Shown: positions 43,234-52,857, counted from the stretch's first letter. The stretch: DNA of 64,000 nucleotides from Bradyrhizobium sp. CIAT3101 (GCF_029714945.1 NZ_CP121634.1:7399001-7463000); one strand, 5' to 3'. The notes: a model not told the origin generated them from the sequence alone. Numbers and translations: made by a program.

Positions 43234-43332
43234 GCTTTCCGGGTGCGTCCCGACGGCTACATCGGCGCCTTCGTCGGCTCCGAGCAGACCGATACGCTCA
43301 CGCATTTTCTGGCCGAGCAGGGGCTGGTCTGA
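43192..43332 (+). pseudogene. C-terminal remnant of an FAD monooxygenase-like gene
   Basis: A 46-residue frame ends with FRVRPDGYIGAFVGSEQTDT and LTHFLAEQGLV. The VRPDGYI phrase is the typical C-terminal element of class A flavin monooxygenases (phenol/pentachlorophenol hydroxylase-like, VRPDGHVAW). The recognisable part begins at ~43237, right where the MarR remnant on the other strand stops. No FAD-binding N-terminus exists nearby. Confidence 0.5.
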
Positions 43333-43353
43333 TTGAGACTCGCGTCCCGAACA

Positions 43354-43483
43354 CCGCTGTCATCGCCCGGCCTTATGCGCAATTGCCCATCAGGACCGGG
43401 CGATCCAGTACTCCGAGACCGTCGCGATTCCTCGATAGACCACGGCGTACTGGATGCCCCGCCTTCGCGGGGCATGACAGCGG
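43354..43483. repeat. Palindromic extragenic repeat (CCGCTGTCAT...ATGACAGCGG)
   Basis: Terminal arms CCGCTGTCAT and ATGACAGCGG are exact reverse complements. Inside are GCCCGGCC..GGACCGGGC, GATCCAGTACTCCGAG and GTACTGGATGCCCCGCC, giving a nested hairpin. It is of the same general type as other Bradyrhizobium interspersed palindromes. Confidence 0.8.
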
Positions 43484-43670
43484 AGTGAGTGGCGGACGCT
43501 CGGCCTATCGTTACAGCCGTAACGCGGAGCGCCGCATTTGTATCGATTTGTTATCGATACTGCGACACGAACACGCAGAAGTGGTCGCGGCGACTGCGGC
43601 AATCGGGGATAATTCATAGTTCGTCAAAGTTTTGCGGTGAATTTTCCGGATCGAGCCGGACAAACGGCTC

Positions 43671-45650
43671 ATGCTGCTAGGCCCTGGAATGCGGACTCAA
43701 CTGACCAACTATGTCGCAAGGCTGTTTGCCGGCGATCTGTCAGCCTTTGGCGGTCCCGCAACCGACGAAGCCGTCGCCGGCCATATCCGCGCGGAACAGA
43801 TGTCGCTGGTGCTCGGCTATTCCGTCGGCATCATGCTCGCCAATGCCTGCAACGCCACCGTGCTCGCCATTGCGCTGTGGCAGTCACCGGACCGCATCCC
43901 TGCCCTGATCTGGGCCATCGCTGTCGCCGGCGCCGCGATTGCGTTCGGCCTGCAATCCCACGCCTCGCGCCGGATCACAAAGCCGCAATTCGTCTCCCGC
44001 CGCGCCATGCACCGGCTGGTGCGCAATGCCTTCGTGCTCGGCACTGCCTGGGGCATCGTCCCCGTCGCCTTCTTTGCAAATGCTTCGACCGGCGGCCAGC
44101 TCGTCATCACCTGCCTGTGCTCGGGCATGCTGGCCGGCGGCGCGCTCGCCTTCGCCACCATCCCGATCGCGGCCATCGCGTTCACTGCCCCGATCTTCGT
44201 CGGCATCGCCATCTGCCTCAGCCGGAACGGCGACCTCGCCTTCCTGCTGATCGCTTTCCTGGTCGTGGTCTATGGCAGCGTGCTGCTGCGCGGCGTGTTC
44301 GTCAATTCGATCGGATTTGCACGGCGGGTGATGCGGCAGATCGAGGCCGAGCGCATCGTCCGCCAGGACCCCCTCACCCATTTGCCCAATCGCGTCGCCT
44401 TCAACGAGACGCTCGATGGCGCGCTGAAGCGGCTTGCGCTGTCCGGCGAGGAATTCGCCGTGCTGCTGCTCGACCTCGACCGCTTCAAGGAGGTCAACGA
44501 CCGCTTCGGCCATCCCGCCGGTGATGAATTTTTGGTGCAGGTCGCAAGCCGGCTGCAACGCTGCACCCGCGCGGCCGAGCATGTCGCCCGCATCGGCGGC
44601 GACGAGTTCGCGCTGGTGATGGCCAATCTGGCGCGGCCCGAAGATGCGCTCGAGATCGCCGAGCGCTTCGTCGCGGCCTTTGCCGAACCGTTGCTGATCG
44701 AGGGCTGCGAGATCGTGGGCGCGACCAGCGTCGGCATCGTGCTGGCGCCGCGCGACGGCAACACGCCGCTCGACATCATGAAGAATGCGGACGCCGCGCT
44801 TTATCGCGCCAAGAAGGCCGGCCCCGGCACGGTCTGCTTCTTCGAGGAAGCCGACGACAGGGCCTCACGCGACCGCAAGGCCCTGCAAGCGGACCTCGCC
44901 GGCGCCGTCGCGCGCAACGAGCTGTTTCTGGTGTTCCAGCCGTTCCTCGATCTCGGCAACAACCGCATCACCGGTTTCGAGGCGCTGCTGCGCTGGCAGC
45001 ATCCCGCGCGCGGCCTGGTGCCGCCGAGCGAGTTCATCCCGATCGCCGAAGAGACCGGGCTGATCCACGAGATCGGCGAATGGGTGATCCGCCGCGCCTG
45101 CGCGACGCTGTCAGACTGGCCGGAGAACATCCGGGTCGCCGTGAATTTCTCGGCGGCGCAGTTTCACAACGCGAGCATCCTCCAGACCATCGTGCAGGCG
45201 CTGGCCGACGCCAGGGTCGCGCCGCACCGGCTCGAGATCGAAATCACGGAATCGATGCTGCTGTCGAAATACGGCTCGGCCGCCTCGATCCTGAATGCGC
45301 TGCTCGAGCTCGGCGCCACGGTAGCGCTGGATGATTTCGGCACCGGCTTCTCGTCGCTGACATACCTGCGCAAGCTGCCGTTCAGCCGCATCAAGATCGA
45401 CCAGTCCTTCATCCGCGACATGCTGGTGCAGCCGGACTGCGCCGCGATCGTGAAATCGGTGATCTCGCTGGCGCGCGACCTCAACATCGACGTCGTCGCC
45501 GAAGGCGTCGAGACCGCCGACCAGCTCGAATATCTGCGCCAGATCGCCTGCGACGAGGTGCAGGGCTATTTGATCGGCCGGCCGGTGTCGGCCGATGGCG
45601 TGCAGGCGCTGCTCAACTCGAAGAAGCTGCGGGCGATTTTCGCGGCGTAG
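43671..45650 (+). CDS. Membrane GGDEF-EAL protein (c-di-GMP cyclase/phosphodiesterase)
   Basis: The 659-residue protein has an N-terminal membrane domain of about six hydrophobic segments (residues ~40-215), GGDEF near 310 (ARIGGDEFALV, intact), and an EAL domain starting near 400 with EALLRW, EITESM, DDFGTGFSSL and EGVETADQ, all residues for phosphodiesterase catalysis and Mg binding. Both activities look possible, so direction of signalling needs assay. M7 (43689) is an alternative start. The stop is 6 bp from the end of vanB on the other strand. Confidence 0.92.
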   Translation: MLLGPGMRTQLTNYVARLFAGDLSAFGGPATDEAVAGHIRAEQMSLVLGYSVGIMLANACNATVLAIALWQSPDRIPALIWAIAVAGAAIAFGLQSHASRRITKPQFVSRRAMHRLVRNAFVLGTAWGIVPVAFFANASTGGQLVITCLCSGMLAGGALAFATIPIAAIAFTAPIFVGIAICLSRNGDLAFLLIAFLVVVYGSVLLRGVFVNSIGFARRVMRQIEAERIVRQDPLTHLPNRVAFNETLDGALKRLALSGEEFAVLLLDLDRFKEVNDRFGHPAGDEFLVQVASRLQRCTRAAEHVARIGGDEFALVMANLARPEDALEIAERFVAAFAEPLLIEGCEIVGATSVGIVLAPRDGNTPLDIMKNADAALYRAKKAGPGTVCFFEEADDRASRDRKALQADLAGAVARNELFLVFQPFLDLGNNRITGFEALLRWQHPARGLVPPSEFIPIAEETGLIHEIGEWVIRRACATLSDWPENIRVAVNFSAAQFHNASILQTIVQALADARVAPHRLEIEITESMLLSKYGSAASILNALLELGATVALDDFGTGFSSLTYLRKLPFSRIKIDQSFIRDMLVQPDCAAIVKSVISLARDLNIDVVAEGVETADQLEYLRQIACDEVQGYLIGRPVSADGVQALLNSKKLRAIFAA

Positions 45651-45656
45651 GCCGCC

Positions 45657-46637
45657 TCAGACCGCATCCGCCCGCAACAGCGTATCCACCGTGATCGTCC
45701 CGCGCGCCCGCGAAACGCAGGCGCAGATCTTCTGGTTGCTGCTCTTCTGGTGATCGCTGAAGAAGACGTCGCGATGGTCGATCTCGCCGTCGACATCGAC
45801 GACGTCGATGGCGCAGAGGCCGCATTCGCCGCGCTTGCAGTCGGATATCACCTCGAAGCCGCTGGCGTTGAGGACATCCAGCATCGAACGCTCGCGCGGG
45901 ATTTCGAGCTCGACGTCGGAGCCCTTCAGGCGCACACGAAAGGTCTCGGTCGGCAGCGAGCCGCTGGAGCCGAAGGTCTCGTAGCGGAGATCGGGAAGCG
46001 GATGGCCGGCGCCGATCCAGGCGTGACGGGCGGCATCAAGCATGCGCATCGGGCCGCAGAACAGCGTCAGCGTGCCCTTCGGCAACGCGGCGAACAGCGT
46101 GTCGAGGTCGAGCCGCTTGCCTTCATCGCTGGCATGGACGACCAGGCGGTCACCGAGCAGGCGCGCGAGATCGTCGAGATAGGCAGCGTCAGCGCGACCG
46201 CGCACGGCGTAGTGCAGCGTAACGCTTGCACCGCGGCGCGCCAGCGCCTGCGCGGCACCGAGGATCGGGGTGATGCCGATGCCACCGGCGATCAGGCAAT
46301 AGTTTTCGCGCGCCCAATCGACCGCGACGAGCGAGGCGGGCCGGGTGATGTCGAGCCGCGCGCCCGGCGCGAGCTGCCACATGTAGCGCGAGCCGCCGCG
46401 CGAATCCTCGGCGCGGCGCACCGCGATCCTGAAGCCCTGCGGCGAGGCTTCGCCGACCAGCGAATAGGACCGCGTCTCCGGTAAGCCGTCGATGGTGACG
46501 CTGACATTGATATGGCTGCCGACCGGATAGGCCGCGCCGTCGAATTGATCCGGCCGGATCAAGAATTCGCGGATGCCGGGCGAAAGATCGCGCGTCGACA
46601 CCAGCGTCGCCGGAATCCAGGTTTCGATGAAGCGCAT
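45657..46637 (-). CDS. vanB: Vanillate O-demethylase-type reductase subunit
   Basis: The 326-residue PDR-family reductase has an FMN/FAD-binding barrel (SHINVSVTIDGLPETRSYSL), an NAD domain (IAGGIGITPILGAAQAL) and a C-terminal plant-type [2Fe-2S] cluster (CKRGECGLCAIDV plus CACV). It transfers electrons from NADH to the Rieske oxygenase VanA. It starts 10 bp after the gntR stop on the same strand. The neighbouring vanA gene makes aromatic O-demethylation the likely process. Confidence 0.87.
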   Translation of the reverse strand: MRFIETWIPATLVSTRDLSPGIREFLIRPDQFDGAAYPVGSHINVSVTIDGLPETRSYSLVGEASPQGFRIAVRRAEDSRGGSRYMWQLAPGARLDITRPASLVAVDWARENYCLIAGGIGITPILGAAQALARRGASVTLHYAVRGRADAAYLDDLARLLGDRLVVHASDEGKRLDLDTLFAALPKGTLTLFCGPMRMLDAARHAWIGAGHPLPDLRYETFGSSGSLPTETFRVRLKGSDVELEIPRERSMLDVLNASGFEVISDCKRGECGLCAIDVVDVDGEIDHRDVFFSDHQKSSNQKICACVSRARGTITVDTLLRADAV

Positions 46638-46647
46638 GGCATTGCCC

Positions 46648-47409
46648 TCAATCGGTTGCGGTCTTGATCAGCGCGAGCGCCGGCAGGAGATCGAGATGGG
46701 TGCGGTTGCGCAACGCGAGCCGCAAATTTCGCACCGCGAGCCGCGCGTGCTCGCGCATCACGGCTTCGGCGCGCGCACCCTCGCGGTTCTCGATGGCGTC
46801 GATCACGACGCGGTGGTGCTCCTGCCCGATGATCAGGATCTGCTGCGCCTCGGGCAGCGCCGACTGCGCCATCACGAAGCCGCTTGGAGACGCAAACGGC
46901 AGCGCCGAGGCACGGTCGATCTGCCGAACCAATGGCGGGCTGCGCGACAATTCGGTGAGCAGCGCGTGGAAGCGCGCGTTCAGCGCGACATAGGACGAGA
47001 AGGCTTCGATCGAGATCGGCACTTGCCGCAGCAGATCGTCGATCGCGGCGAGACACTCTTTCAGAGGTTCGAGCTCGCGCGCGGAGACGCCGCGCTCCGC
47101 GGCAAAGCGCGCGGCGAGGCCCTCCAGCGTGCCGCGCAGCTCGATGGAATCGGAAATGTCGCGCTCCGAAAACGCTTTCACCATGAAGCCACCGGAGGGG
47201 ATCGCCTCCAGCAGGCCCTCCTCCTCCAGCCGCACCAGCGCCATGCGCACCGGCGTGCGCGAGGCGCCGGTGGTCTCCACCGCCTGCAGCTCGGAGATGC
47301 GCTCGCCCGGGCGCAAGGCGCCCGACAGGATCTGGTCACGCAGCGCGAGCTGCGCCTTCACGGTCTGCGAGACGGAGCGGTCGACCTCACGCTCGGGCGC
47401 TGCCTTCAC
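46648..47409 (-). CDS. GntR-family regulator inside the vanA-vanB operon
   Basis: The 253-residue protein has a GntR winged helix (QILSGALRPGERISELQAVE, TGASRTPVRMALVRLEEEGL, residues ~25-75) and an FCD-type helical effector domain. Start GTG 47409 with GCGGAG eight bases upstream is 6 bp after the vanA stop; upstream frames would run through vanA. It lies between vanA and vanB rather than divergent. It is the likely regulator of the operon through the TGTATACA-type sites upstream of vanA, with vanillate or a related aromatic acid as effector. Confidence 0.85.
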   Translation of the reverse strand: MKAAPEREVDRSVSQTVKAQLALRDQILSGALRPGERISELQAVETTGASRTPVRMALVRLEEEGLLEAIPSGGFMVKAFSERDISDSIELRGTLEGLAARFAAERGVSARELEPLKECLAAIDDLLRQVPISIEAFSSYVALNARFHALLTELSRSPPLVRQIDRASALPFASPSGFVMAQSALPEAQQILIIGQEHHRVVIDAIENREGARAEAVMREHARLAVRNLRLALRNRTHLDLLPALALIKTATD

Positions 47410-47414
47410 CTGGA

Positions 47415-48464
47415 TTACTCCGCGGCCTGGAGGTGTGTTGGCGGGTTTTCCTTCGCCACCATCCGGTCGATCAGCTTGCGCGTCCACATCGCGCCGGCGT
47501 CGATGTTGAGATTGTAGAAGATCCGATCCGGATTCTCGTCCATCGCGCGCTGCTGCGCTTCCAGGATCAGCTCGTCCTCGTGGAAAATGCCGGAGACGCC
47601 ATCGCGGATCTCGGTGGTGATGCGCTGCTCGCCGATCTGGTAGTTGCGGACGAAGGCCCAGAAATAATGGCAGGTCTTTTCGGTCTCGGGCGTGATGGTG
47701 TTGAGCACGAAGCCGTTGACGCCCTGCGAGCGGTCGCCTTCGGGCGCGCCGGTGCCGGTTGGCGCGACGCCGACGTCGATGGCGATGGTGCACGGGGCCT
47801 CGAAGCGGATGATCTGCCAGCGGTCGACGAGGCCTCCCTTGCCGAGTTGCTTGGCCCAGAACGGCGGCGCCTCGATGCCGCGCATCCAGCGCGTCACCGT
47901 CACCGTCTTCTCGCCATGGGTGACATCGAACGGCGCTTCGGCGACTGCGTCATTGCCGATCGAGGAGCCATGCACGAACGTCTCGTGGGTGAGGTCCATG
48001 AGATTGTCGAGCACGAGGCGGTAGTCGCAGGCGACGCGGATGGTCTTGCCGTCGCCGGCCCAGGCCGGATCGTGATTCCAGTGCATGTCGGGCACGAGCG
48101 CAGGGTCGGCGAGCGCGGGGTCGCCCATCCAGAGCCAGATGTAACGATGACGTTCGACCACGGGATAGGCGCGCACGCAGGCCGACGGGTTGATGGTCTC
48201 CTGCGAGGGCATGAAGGTGCAGCGGCCCTGCGCATTGTATTTCAGGCCGTGATAGCCGCAGACGACGGTGTCGCCTTCGAGCCGGCCCTTGGACAGCGGC
48301 ACCAGGCGGTGCCAGCAGGCATCCTCAAGAGCAGCGACCGAGCCGTCGGCCTTGCGGTACATCACGATGTGCTTGCCGCAGATCGTCCGCGGCAACAGCG
48401 CCGGCTTCACCTCCGCGTCCCACGCGGCGGCGTACCAGGCGTTCATGGGGAAGGGTTTTGTCAC
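47415..48464 (-). CDS. vanA: Rieske-type aromatic O-demethylase oxygenase subunit (VanA-like)
   Basis: The 349-residue oxygenase has a Rieske centre (CWH-x17-CGYHGL; residues ~50-75) and a mononuclear iron site in NLMDLTHETFVHGSS (two His and Asp). The phrase CDYRLVLDNLMDLTHETFVH is shared with VanA of Pseudomonas. With VanB it demethylates vanillate (or a similar methoxy-benzoate) to protocatechuate and formaldehyde. Start is GTG with GGGAGA six bases upstream. First gene of the vanA-gntR-vanB unit. Confidence 0.85.
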   Translation of the reverse strand: MTKPFPMNAWYAAAWDAEVKPALLPRTICGKHIVMYRKADGSVAALEDACWHRLVPLSKGRLEGDTVVCGYHGLKYNAQGRCTFMPSQETINPSACVRAYPVVERHRYIWLWMGDPALADPALVPDMHWNHDPAWAGDGKTIRVACDYRLVLDNLMDLTHETFVHGSSIGNDAVAEAPFDVTHGEKTVTVTRWMRGIEAPPFWAKQLGKGGLVDRWQIIRFEAPCTIAIDVGVAPTGTGAPEGDRSQGVNGFVLNTITPETEKTCHYFWAFVRNYQIGEQRITTEIRDGVSGIFHEDELILEAQQRAMDENPDRIFYNLNIDAGAMWTRKLIDRMVAKENPPTHLQAAE

Positions 48465-48586
48465 CGGCGATCTCCCAGGGCTTATGTATGCGTTATGTAT
48501 ACAATAGCGGAAGGATAGAATCGTTCAAGGGCAAAAATGCCTACCATAATACCTTTATGTATTCGGTATGGATACAAGAGCCTCGC
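48465..48586. promoter_or_regulatory. Promoter region of the van operon with two GntR-like palindromes
   Basis: ATGTATACAAT (palindrome TGTATACA at 48496-48503) and TGGATACA at 48569-48576, with further TATGTAT half-sites at 48483-48490 and 48556-48562, lie 30-110 bp upstream of vanA. FCD-type GntR proteins often bind such AT-rich dyads. The first site overlaps where the promoter should be. Confidence 0.55.
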
Positions 48587-48742
48587 TTACCCTCCCCTGG
48601 AGGGGGAGGGTCGGTGCGAAGCGCCGGGGTGGGGTGATCTCTCCATACGGGCACTGTTCATCGCGGAGGGACCTTCACCCCACCCCGCTGCGCATTTCGC
48701 TTCGCTGCATGCGCATCGACCCTCCCCCTCCAGGGGAGGGTA
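48587..48742. repeat. Long palindromic repeat between van operon and pgm
   Basis: Terminal arms TACCCTCCCCTGGAGGGGGA and TCCCCCTCCAGGGGAGGGTA pair exactly; inner arms GGGGTGGGGTGA and TTCACCCCACCCC extend the fold. The element spans most of the gap between vanA's promoter and the end of pgm. It is of the same style as the element at 1980-2053. Confidence 0.85.
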
Positions 48743-48765
48743 AAAGAGAAAGGCCGCCTCGGCCG

Positions 48766-50412
48766 TTACGCGCCGAACACCTTCGCCAGGCCCGCCTGCG
48801 CTTCCTGCTGAATCCGCTTCAGGTGCTCGGTGCTGCGGAAGCTCTCGGCGTAGATCTTGTAGACGTCTTCCGTCCCGGACGGCCGCGCCGCGAACCAGCC
48901 GAAATCCGTTTCGACCTTGATGCCGCCGAACGGCTGGCCGTTTCCGGGCGCCTTGCTCAGCGTGGAGCGGACGGGATCGCCGGCGAGATCTTTCAACCCG
49001 AGTTGTTCCGGTGTGACGGATTTCAGGATGTTCTTCTGCGGCCCGGTCGCGGCGACGTCGATGCGCGCGTAATGGGGGACGCCGAGCTCGGCGGTGAGAT
49101 CATTGAACAACTGGCTCGGATCGCGACCGGTCTTGGCCATGATCTCGGCGGCGAGCAGGCCGAGGATGATGCCGTCCTTGTCGGTGGTCCACACCGTGCC
49201 GTCGCGGCGCAGGAACGAGGCGCCCGCACTCTCCTCGCCGCCGAAGCCGAAGCCGCCGCTGACGAGGCCGTCGACGAACCATTTGAAGCCGACCGGCGTC
49301 TCCACCAGCTTGCGGCCGAGCTTTTTCGCGACACGGTCGATGATCGAGCTCGACACCACGGTCTTGCCGATCGCGGCATCCTTGCTCCAGTGCGGCCGGT
49401 GCGCGAACAGATAGGAGATCGCGGTCGCCAGATAGTGGTTCGGATTCATCAGGCCGCCGGTGCGCGTCACGATGCCGTGGCGATCGGCATCGGTGTCGTT
49501 GGCAAAGGCGACGTCGAAACGGTCGCGCATCGCGATCAGGCTCGCCATCGCGTAAGGCGAGGAGCAGTCCATGCGGATCTTGCCGTCCCAGTCGACCGTC
49601 ATGAAACGGAAGGTCGGGTCGATCGCCTCGTTCACGACGGTAGCCTTGAGGCCGTAGCGCTCGATGATCGGATGCCAGTAATGCACGGCGGCGCCGCCGA
49701 GCGGGTCGATGCCGATATTGATGCCGGCGGATTTGACGAGCTCGAGATCGACGACGTTGCCGAGATCGGCGACGTAGGGGGTGATGTAGTCGTAGGCATG
49801 AACGTTCGACGACTTCAGCGCCTTGGCGTAGTCGATGCGCTTCACGCCCTTGAGGCCATCGGCGAGATAGGCGTTGGCGCGCTTCTCGACGACACCGGTC
49901 ACATCGGTGTCAGCCGGGCCGCCATTCGGCGGATTGTACTTGTAGCCGCCGTCCTCCGGCGGATTGTGCGAAGGCGTGACGACGACGCCGTCGGCCAAGC
50001 CCGATGTGCGGCCCTTGTTGTAGGTGAGGATCGCGTGCGAGATCACCGGCGTCGGCGTGTAGCCGTGGTCCTTGTCGATCATCACCTCGACGCCGTTCGC
50101 CGCGAACACCTCGACCGCACTCGCAAGCGCAGGCTCGGCCAGCGCATGGGTGTCGATGCCGATGAAGAGCGGACCGGTGAGGCCCTTCTCCTTTCGGTAG
50201 TCGCAGATCGCCTGCGTGGTCGCCAGGATATGGCCTTCGTTGAAGGTGTTCTTGAACGAGGTGCCGCGATGGCCCGAGGTGCCGAACGCCACCCGCTGCG
50301 CAGGATCGGCGACGTCGGGCTTGCCCGCGAAATAGGCCGTCACGAGCCGCGGAATGTTGGCGAGCGCGTCCGGCGAAACCAGCTTGCCCGCCGCGGGATG
50401 AATGTCAGCCAC
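48766..50412 (-). CDS. pgm: Phosphoglucomutase (alpha-D-glucose phosphate-specific)
   Basis: The 548-residue phosphohexomutase has the phosphoserine loop [13 protein letters not shown], metal-binding DTDADRHG, sugar-binding GEESAGAS and the C-terminal phosphate-binding [12 protein letters not shown]. It interconverts glucose-1-P and glucose-6-P and so feeds UDP-glucose to the exopolysaccharide genes at the right end. The GTG at 50412 with GAGG upstream gives the usual Pgm length; the frame upstream is not coding. Confidence 0.92.
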   Translation of the reverse strand: MADIHPAAGKLVSPDALANIPRLVTAYFAGKPDVADPAQRVAFGTSGHRGTSFKNTFNEGHILATTQAICDYRKEKGLTGPLFIGIDTHALAEPALASAVEVFAANGVEVMIDKDHGYTPTPVISHAILTYNKGRTSGLADGVVVTPSHNPPEDGGYKYNPPNGGPADTDVTGVVEKRANAYLADGLKGVKRIDYAKALKSSNVHAYDYITPYVADLGNVVDLELVKSAGINIGIDPLGGAAVHYWHPIIERYGLKATVVNEAIDPTFRFMTVDWDGKIRMDCSSPYAMASLIAMRDRFDVAFANDTDADRHGIVTRTGGLMNPNHYLATAISYLFAHRPHWSKDAAIGKTVVSSSIIDRVAKKLGRKLVETPVGFKWFVDGLVSGGFGFGGEESAGASFLRRDGTVWTTDKDGIILGLLAAEIMAKTGRDPSQLFNDLTAELGVPHYARIDVAATGPQKNILKSVTPEQLGLKDLAGDPVRSTLSKAPGNGQPFGGIKVETDFGWFAARPSGTEDVYKIYAESFRSTEHLKRIQQEAQAGLAKVFGA

Positions 50413-50559
50413 TGAAATATCCTCGTCCTGCCGTCCAGAGATTGCGCCACACCATAGCATCGGCGGGCCTTGCGCCAAACCACAACCCGCGCGATGGGGT
50501 GGCCGTTCCTGAGATCGTGCTATGGTGTTCTTTTAAATCGGACCTTTTCGAGTCGGCGC

Positions 50560-51711
50560 ATGACGCGGTTTCACTGGCTCTCGTTTATTTTGATCGCCAG
50601 CCTCGCCATGGGCCTCACCCTGGCCAACGCGCCGGCGCGCGCCGCCCAGTTCTACGTCGAGGATCTGCGCATCCCGATGGCGGAAGCCGGACCGCAGGGG
50701 CTGGAGGCGTTTCTGGTTCGCCCGGCCGGGACCAAGCGCTATCCGCTGGCGCTGCTCAGCCATGGCACGCCGCGCAGCTTCGGCGATCGCGCGACCATGA
50801 ACGCGCGCGAATATTACGGCATTGCGCTGGAATATGCCCGGCGCGGCTTCGCCGCCCTGATCGTGATGCGGCGCGGCTACGGCACATCGCCCGGCGGCCG
50901 GGTCGACAGCGTCGGCGGCTGCGCCAATGCCGCCTATCTGCCGGCGGCCGCGGTAGCGGTTTCGGATTTGCGCGCCGCGATCGATGCGATGGCGCGCCGG
51001 GCCGACGTCACCACGACAGGCATGATCGCGGCCGGCCATTCCGCCGGCGGGCTCGCCACCGTCGCCCTGACCGCGCAGCCGCCGCCCGGTCTCGTCGCCG
51101 CGATCAGCTTCGCCGGCGGCCGCGGCTCGCGCGACGACGACGAAGACGTCTGCAACGAGGATGGGCTGGTGCAGGCGTTCGCCAGCTTCGGCAAGACCTC
51201 GCGGGTGCCGATGCTGTGGGTCTACGCGGCCAACGACCTTTACTTCGGCCCGGATCTGGCGCGCCGCCTCTACGCCGCCTTTCGCGCCAATGGCGGCAAC
51301 GCGAAATTCGTCTCCGCGCCGTCCTATGGCGACGACGGCCACTACCTCTATTCCGTGGCGGGCCGCCCGCAATGGACGCCTTATCTCGACGCCTTCCTGC
51401 GCGAGCGCGCCCTCGCCCACGACATTCTGAGCCCGCCCGACCCGCTGCCGCCGCCCGGCCATTTCAGTGAGGCGGCGAAAGCCGAGTTTGCGCGCTATCT
51501 CGCCAGCACCACGCCGCACAAGGCTTTCGCGGTGTCGCCCAATGGCGGTTACGGCTGGCGCTCGGGGCGCACCACCGTGGACGATGCGCAACGCGATTCG
51601 CTCGCGGCCTGCATGAAATGGTCGCCGACCTGCACGCTCTATGCGGTCGACGACCAGCTCGCGGCAGCGACGCGGCAAATCACCACGGATCAAAGCGCCC
51701 GCACACGATAG
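50560..51711 (+). CDS. Exported alpha/beta-hydrolase
   Basis: The 383-residue product has a signal (FILIASLAMGLTLANAPARA), then an alpha/beta-hydrolase core: LALLSHGTP, GYGTSPGGRVDS, nucleophile elbow GHSAGG (Ser), and downstream Asp and His in VYAANDLYFGPDLARR and GDDGHYLY. Two C-terminal Cys (AACMKW, CTLYAV) may form a disulfide. It resembles dienelactone-hydrolase/PET-hydrolase-like folds only in general; substrate is unknown. It is periplasmic or secreted. Confidence 0.82.
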   Translation: MTRFHWLSFILIASLAMGLTLANAPARAAQFYVEDLRIPMAEAGPQGLEAFLVRPAGTKRYPLALLSHGTPRSFGDRATMNAREYYGIALEYARRGFAALIVMRRGYGTSPGGRVDSVGGCANAAYLPAAAVAVSDLRAAIDAMARRADVTTTGMIAAGHSAGGLATVALTAQPPPGLVAAISFAGGRGSRDDDEDVCNEDGLVQAFASFGKTSRVPMLWVYAANDLYFGPDLARRLYAAFRANGGNAKFVSAPSYGDDGHYLYSVAGRPQWTPYLDAFLRERALAHDILSPPDPLPPPGHFSEAAKAEFARYLASTTPHKAFAVSPNGGYGWRSGRTTVDDAQRDSLAACMKWSPTCTLYAVDDQLAAATRQITTDQSARTR

Positions 51712-51745
51712 CTGCGCGGGCGATCAGGTCTTTCGCGAGATGGGA

Positions 51746-52561
51746 TCAGAGCCGTTCGCTGAGCGCGAGCTTGTAGCCGACACCGGTGACGGTGGCGATG
51801 ACAGGCGTACCGCTGCCGACCAGCTTGCGGCGTAGCCGCGCCACCAGCGCATCGACCGTGCGGATGTCGACCTCGGCCTGGCGGTTACTGACGACCTCGA
51901 TCAGATAGTCGCGGCTGAGCGGCCGTCCGTCCGCACCGACGAGTGCGGCGAGCAGATCGAACTCGGCGCGCGTCAGCGCCACCGGCTTGCCGTCGCTGCC
52001 GAGCAGCTCGCGCCGCGTCAGATCGATGATCCAGTCGCCGAAGGCGATCGAATTATGGTTGCGCGCCGCCTTGCGGTCGATCGAGCGCCGCCGCAACACG
52101 CTGCGCGCACGCGCGAGCAGTTCGCGCAGATTGATCGGCTTGGTGACGTAGTGATCGCCGGCGATCTCGAGACCGAGGATGCGATCGACGTCGGTGTCTC
52201 GGCGGGTCACGAAGATGATGCCCGCATTGCTGGTCGCTTGGATCTCCTTGGCGAGCTCGAAGCCGTCACCGTCGGGCAACTGCACGTCGAGGAAGACGAG
52301 GTCGGTACGCGCGCGCAGCGCCTGGCGACATTCCGCGCAGGTCCCGGCGCCGATCACGTCGAAATTGTTCTCGCTGAAGTAACCGACCAGCATCGTGCGG
52401 GTTACCGGATCGTCTTCGACCACGATCAATCGCTCGCGCCCAATGGGACGCAATTCCTGAAGTGCGGAATCAGCCACGATGTTGGATGTCCTGTGTGCCT
52501 GCGACCCGGCTCGAAAATTCGAGTCGCCGCGTGATGCGTTGTCATGTGAACGAACATTCAC
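51746..52561 (-). CDS. OmpR/TorR-type response regulator (orphan)
   Basis: The 271-residue product carries a receiver domain (LIVVEDDPVTRTMLVGYFSE; phospho-acceptor Asp92 in LVFLDVQLPDGDG; Lys in HYVTKPINLRELLARAR) and an OmpR-type winged helix (ALTRAEFDLLAALVGADGRP, DIRTVDALVARLRRKL, VTGVGYKL). The ~40 residues before the receiver are not part of the usual fold, so a later start is possible. There is no histidine kinase next to it. It probably acts as a DNA-binding activator or repressor. Confidence 0.87.
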   Translation of the reverse strand: MNVRSHDNASRGDSNFRAGSQAHRTSNIVADSALQELRPIGRERLIVVEDDPVTRTMLVGYFSENNFDVIGAGTCAECRQALRARTDLVFLDVQLPDGDGFELAKEIQATSNAGIIFVTRRDTDVDRILGLEIAGDHYVTKPINLRELLARARSVLRRRSIDRKAARNHNSIAFGDWIIDLTRRELLGSDGKPVALTRAEFDLLAALVGADGRPLSRDYLIEVVSNRQAEVDIRTVDALVARLRRKLVGSGTPVIATVTGVGYKLALSERL

Positions 52562-52857
52562 GGCTTATTCGAGCCCCCGAAACTGCCTGCCGGAATACTA
52601 GGCTTCTTGTTTCGCCCAAACAATATAGGTCACGGTATTGCAGTATTAAGTATGAATTGGCCCACACTTCTCACTGAGCGCATGGATGTGTGGACCTGGC
52701 TCGCCGGACCGGCCCCGGCCGCACCCGGCACCGACAATTCCGTTCATCCGAATTCGGATTCAACTGCTGGTTAACGTAACGTCCGCTTCGATCTGACCGG
52801 CACCGCCTTCGAACCTCATTTGACCAAACCGACGAGTTGCATACGGGAGTAAGCGCC

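Larger units (their letters stand above)
42919..43670. other. ~750-bp gene-free region with decayed gene fragments
   Basis: Between the autotransporter and the GGDEF-EAL gene there is no intact gene. The stretch contains two gene remnants that meet near 43233 (see separate entries), the palindromic repeat at 43354-43483, and about 190 bp upstream of the GGDEF-EAL gene with no recognised site. Confidence 0.6.
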
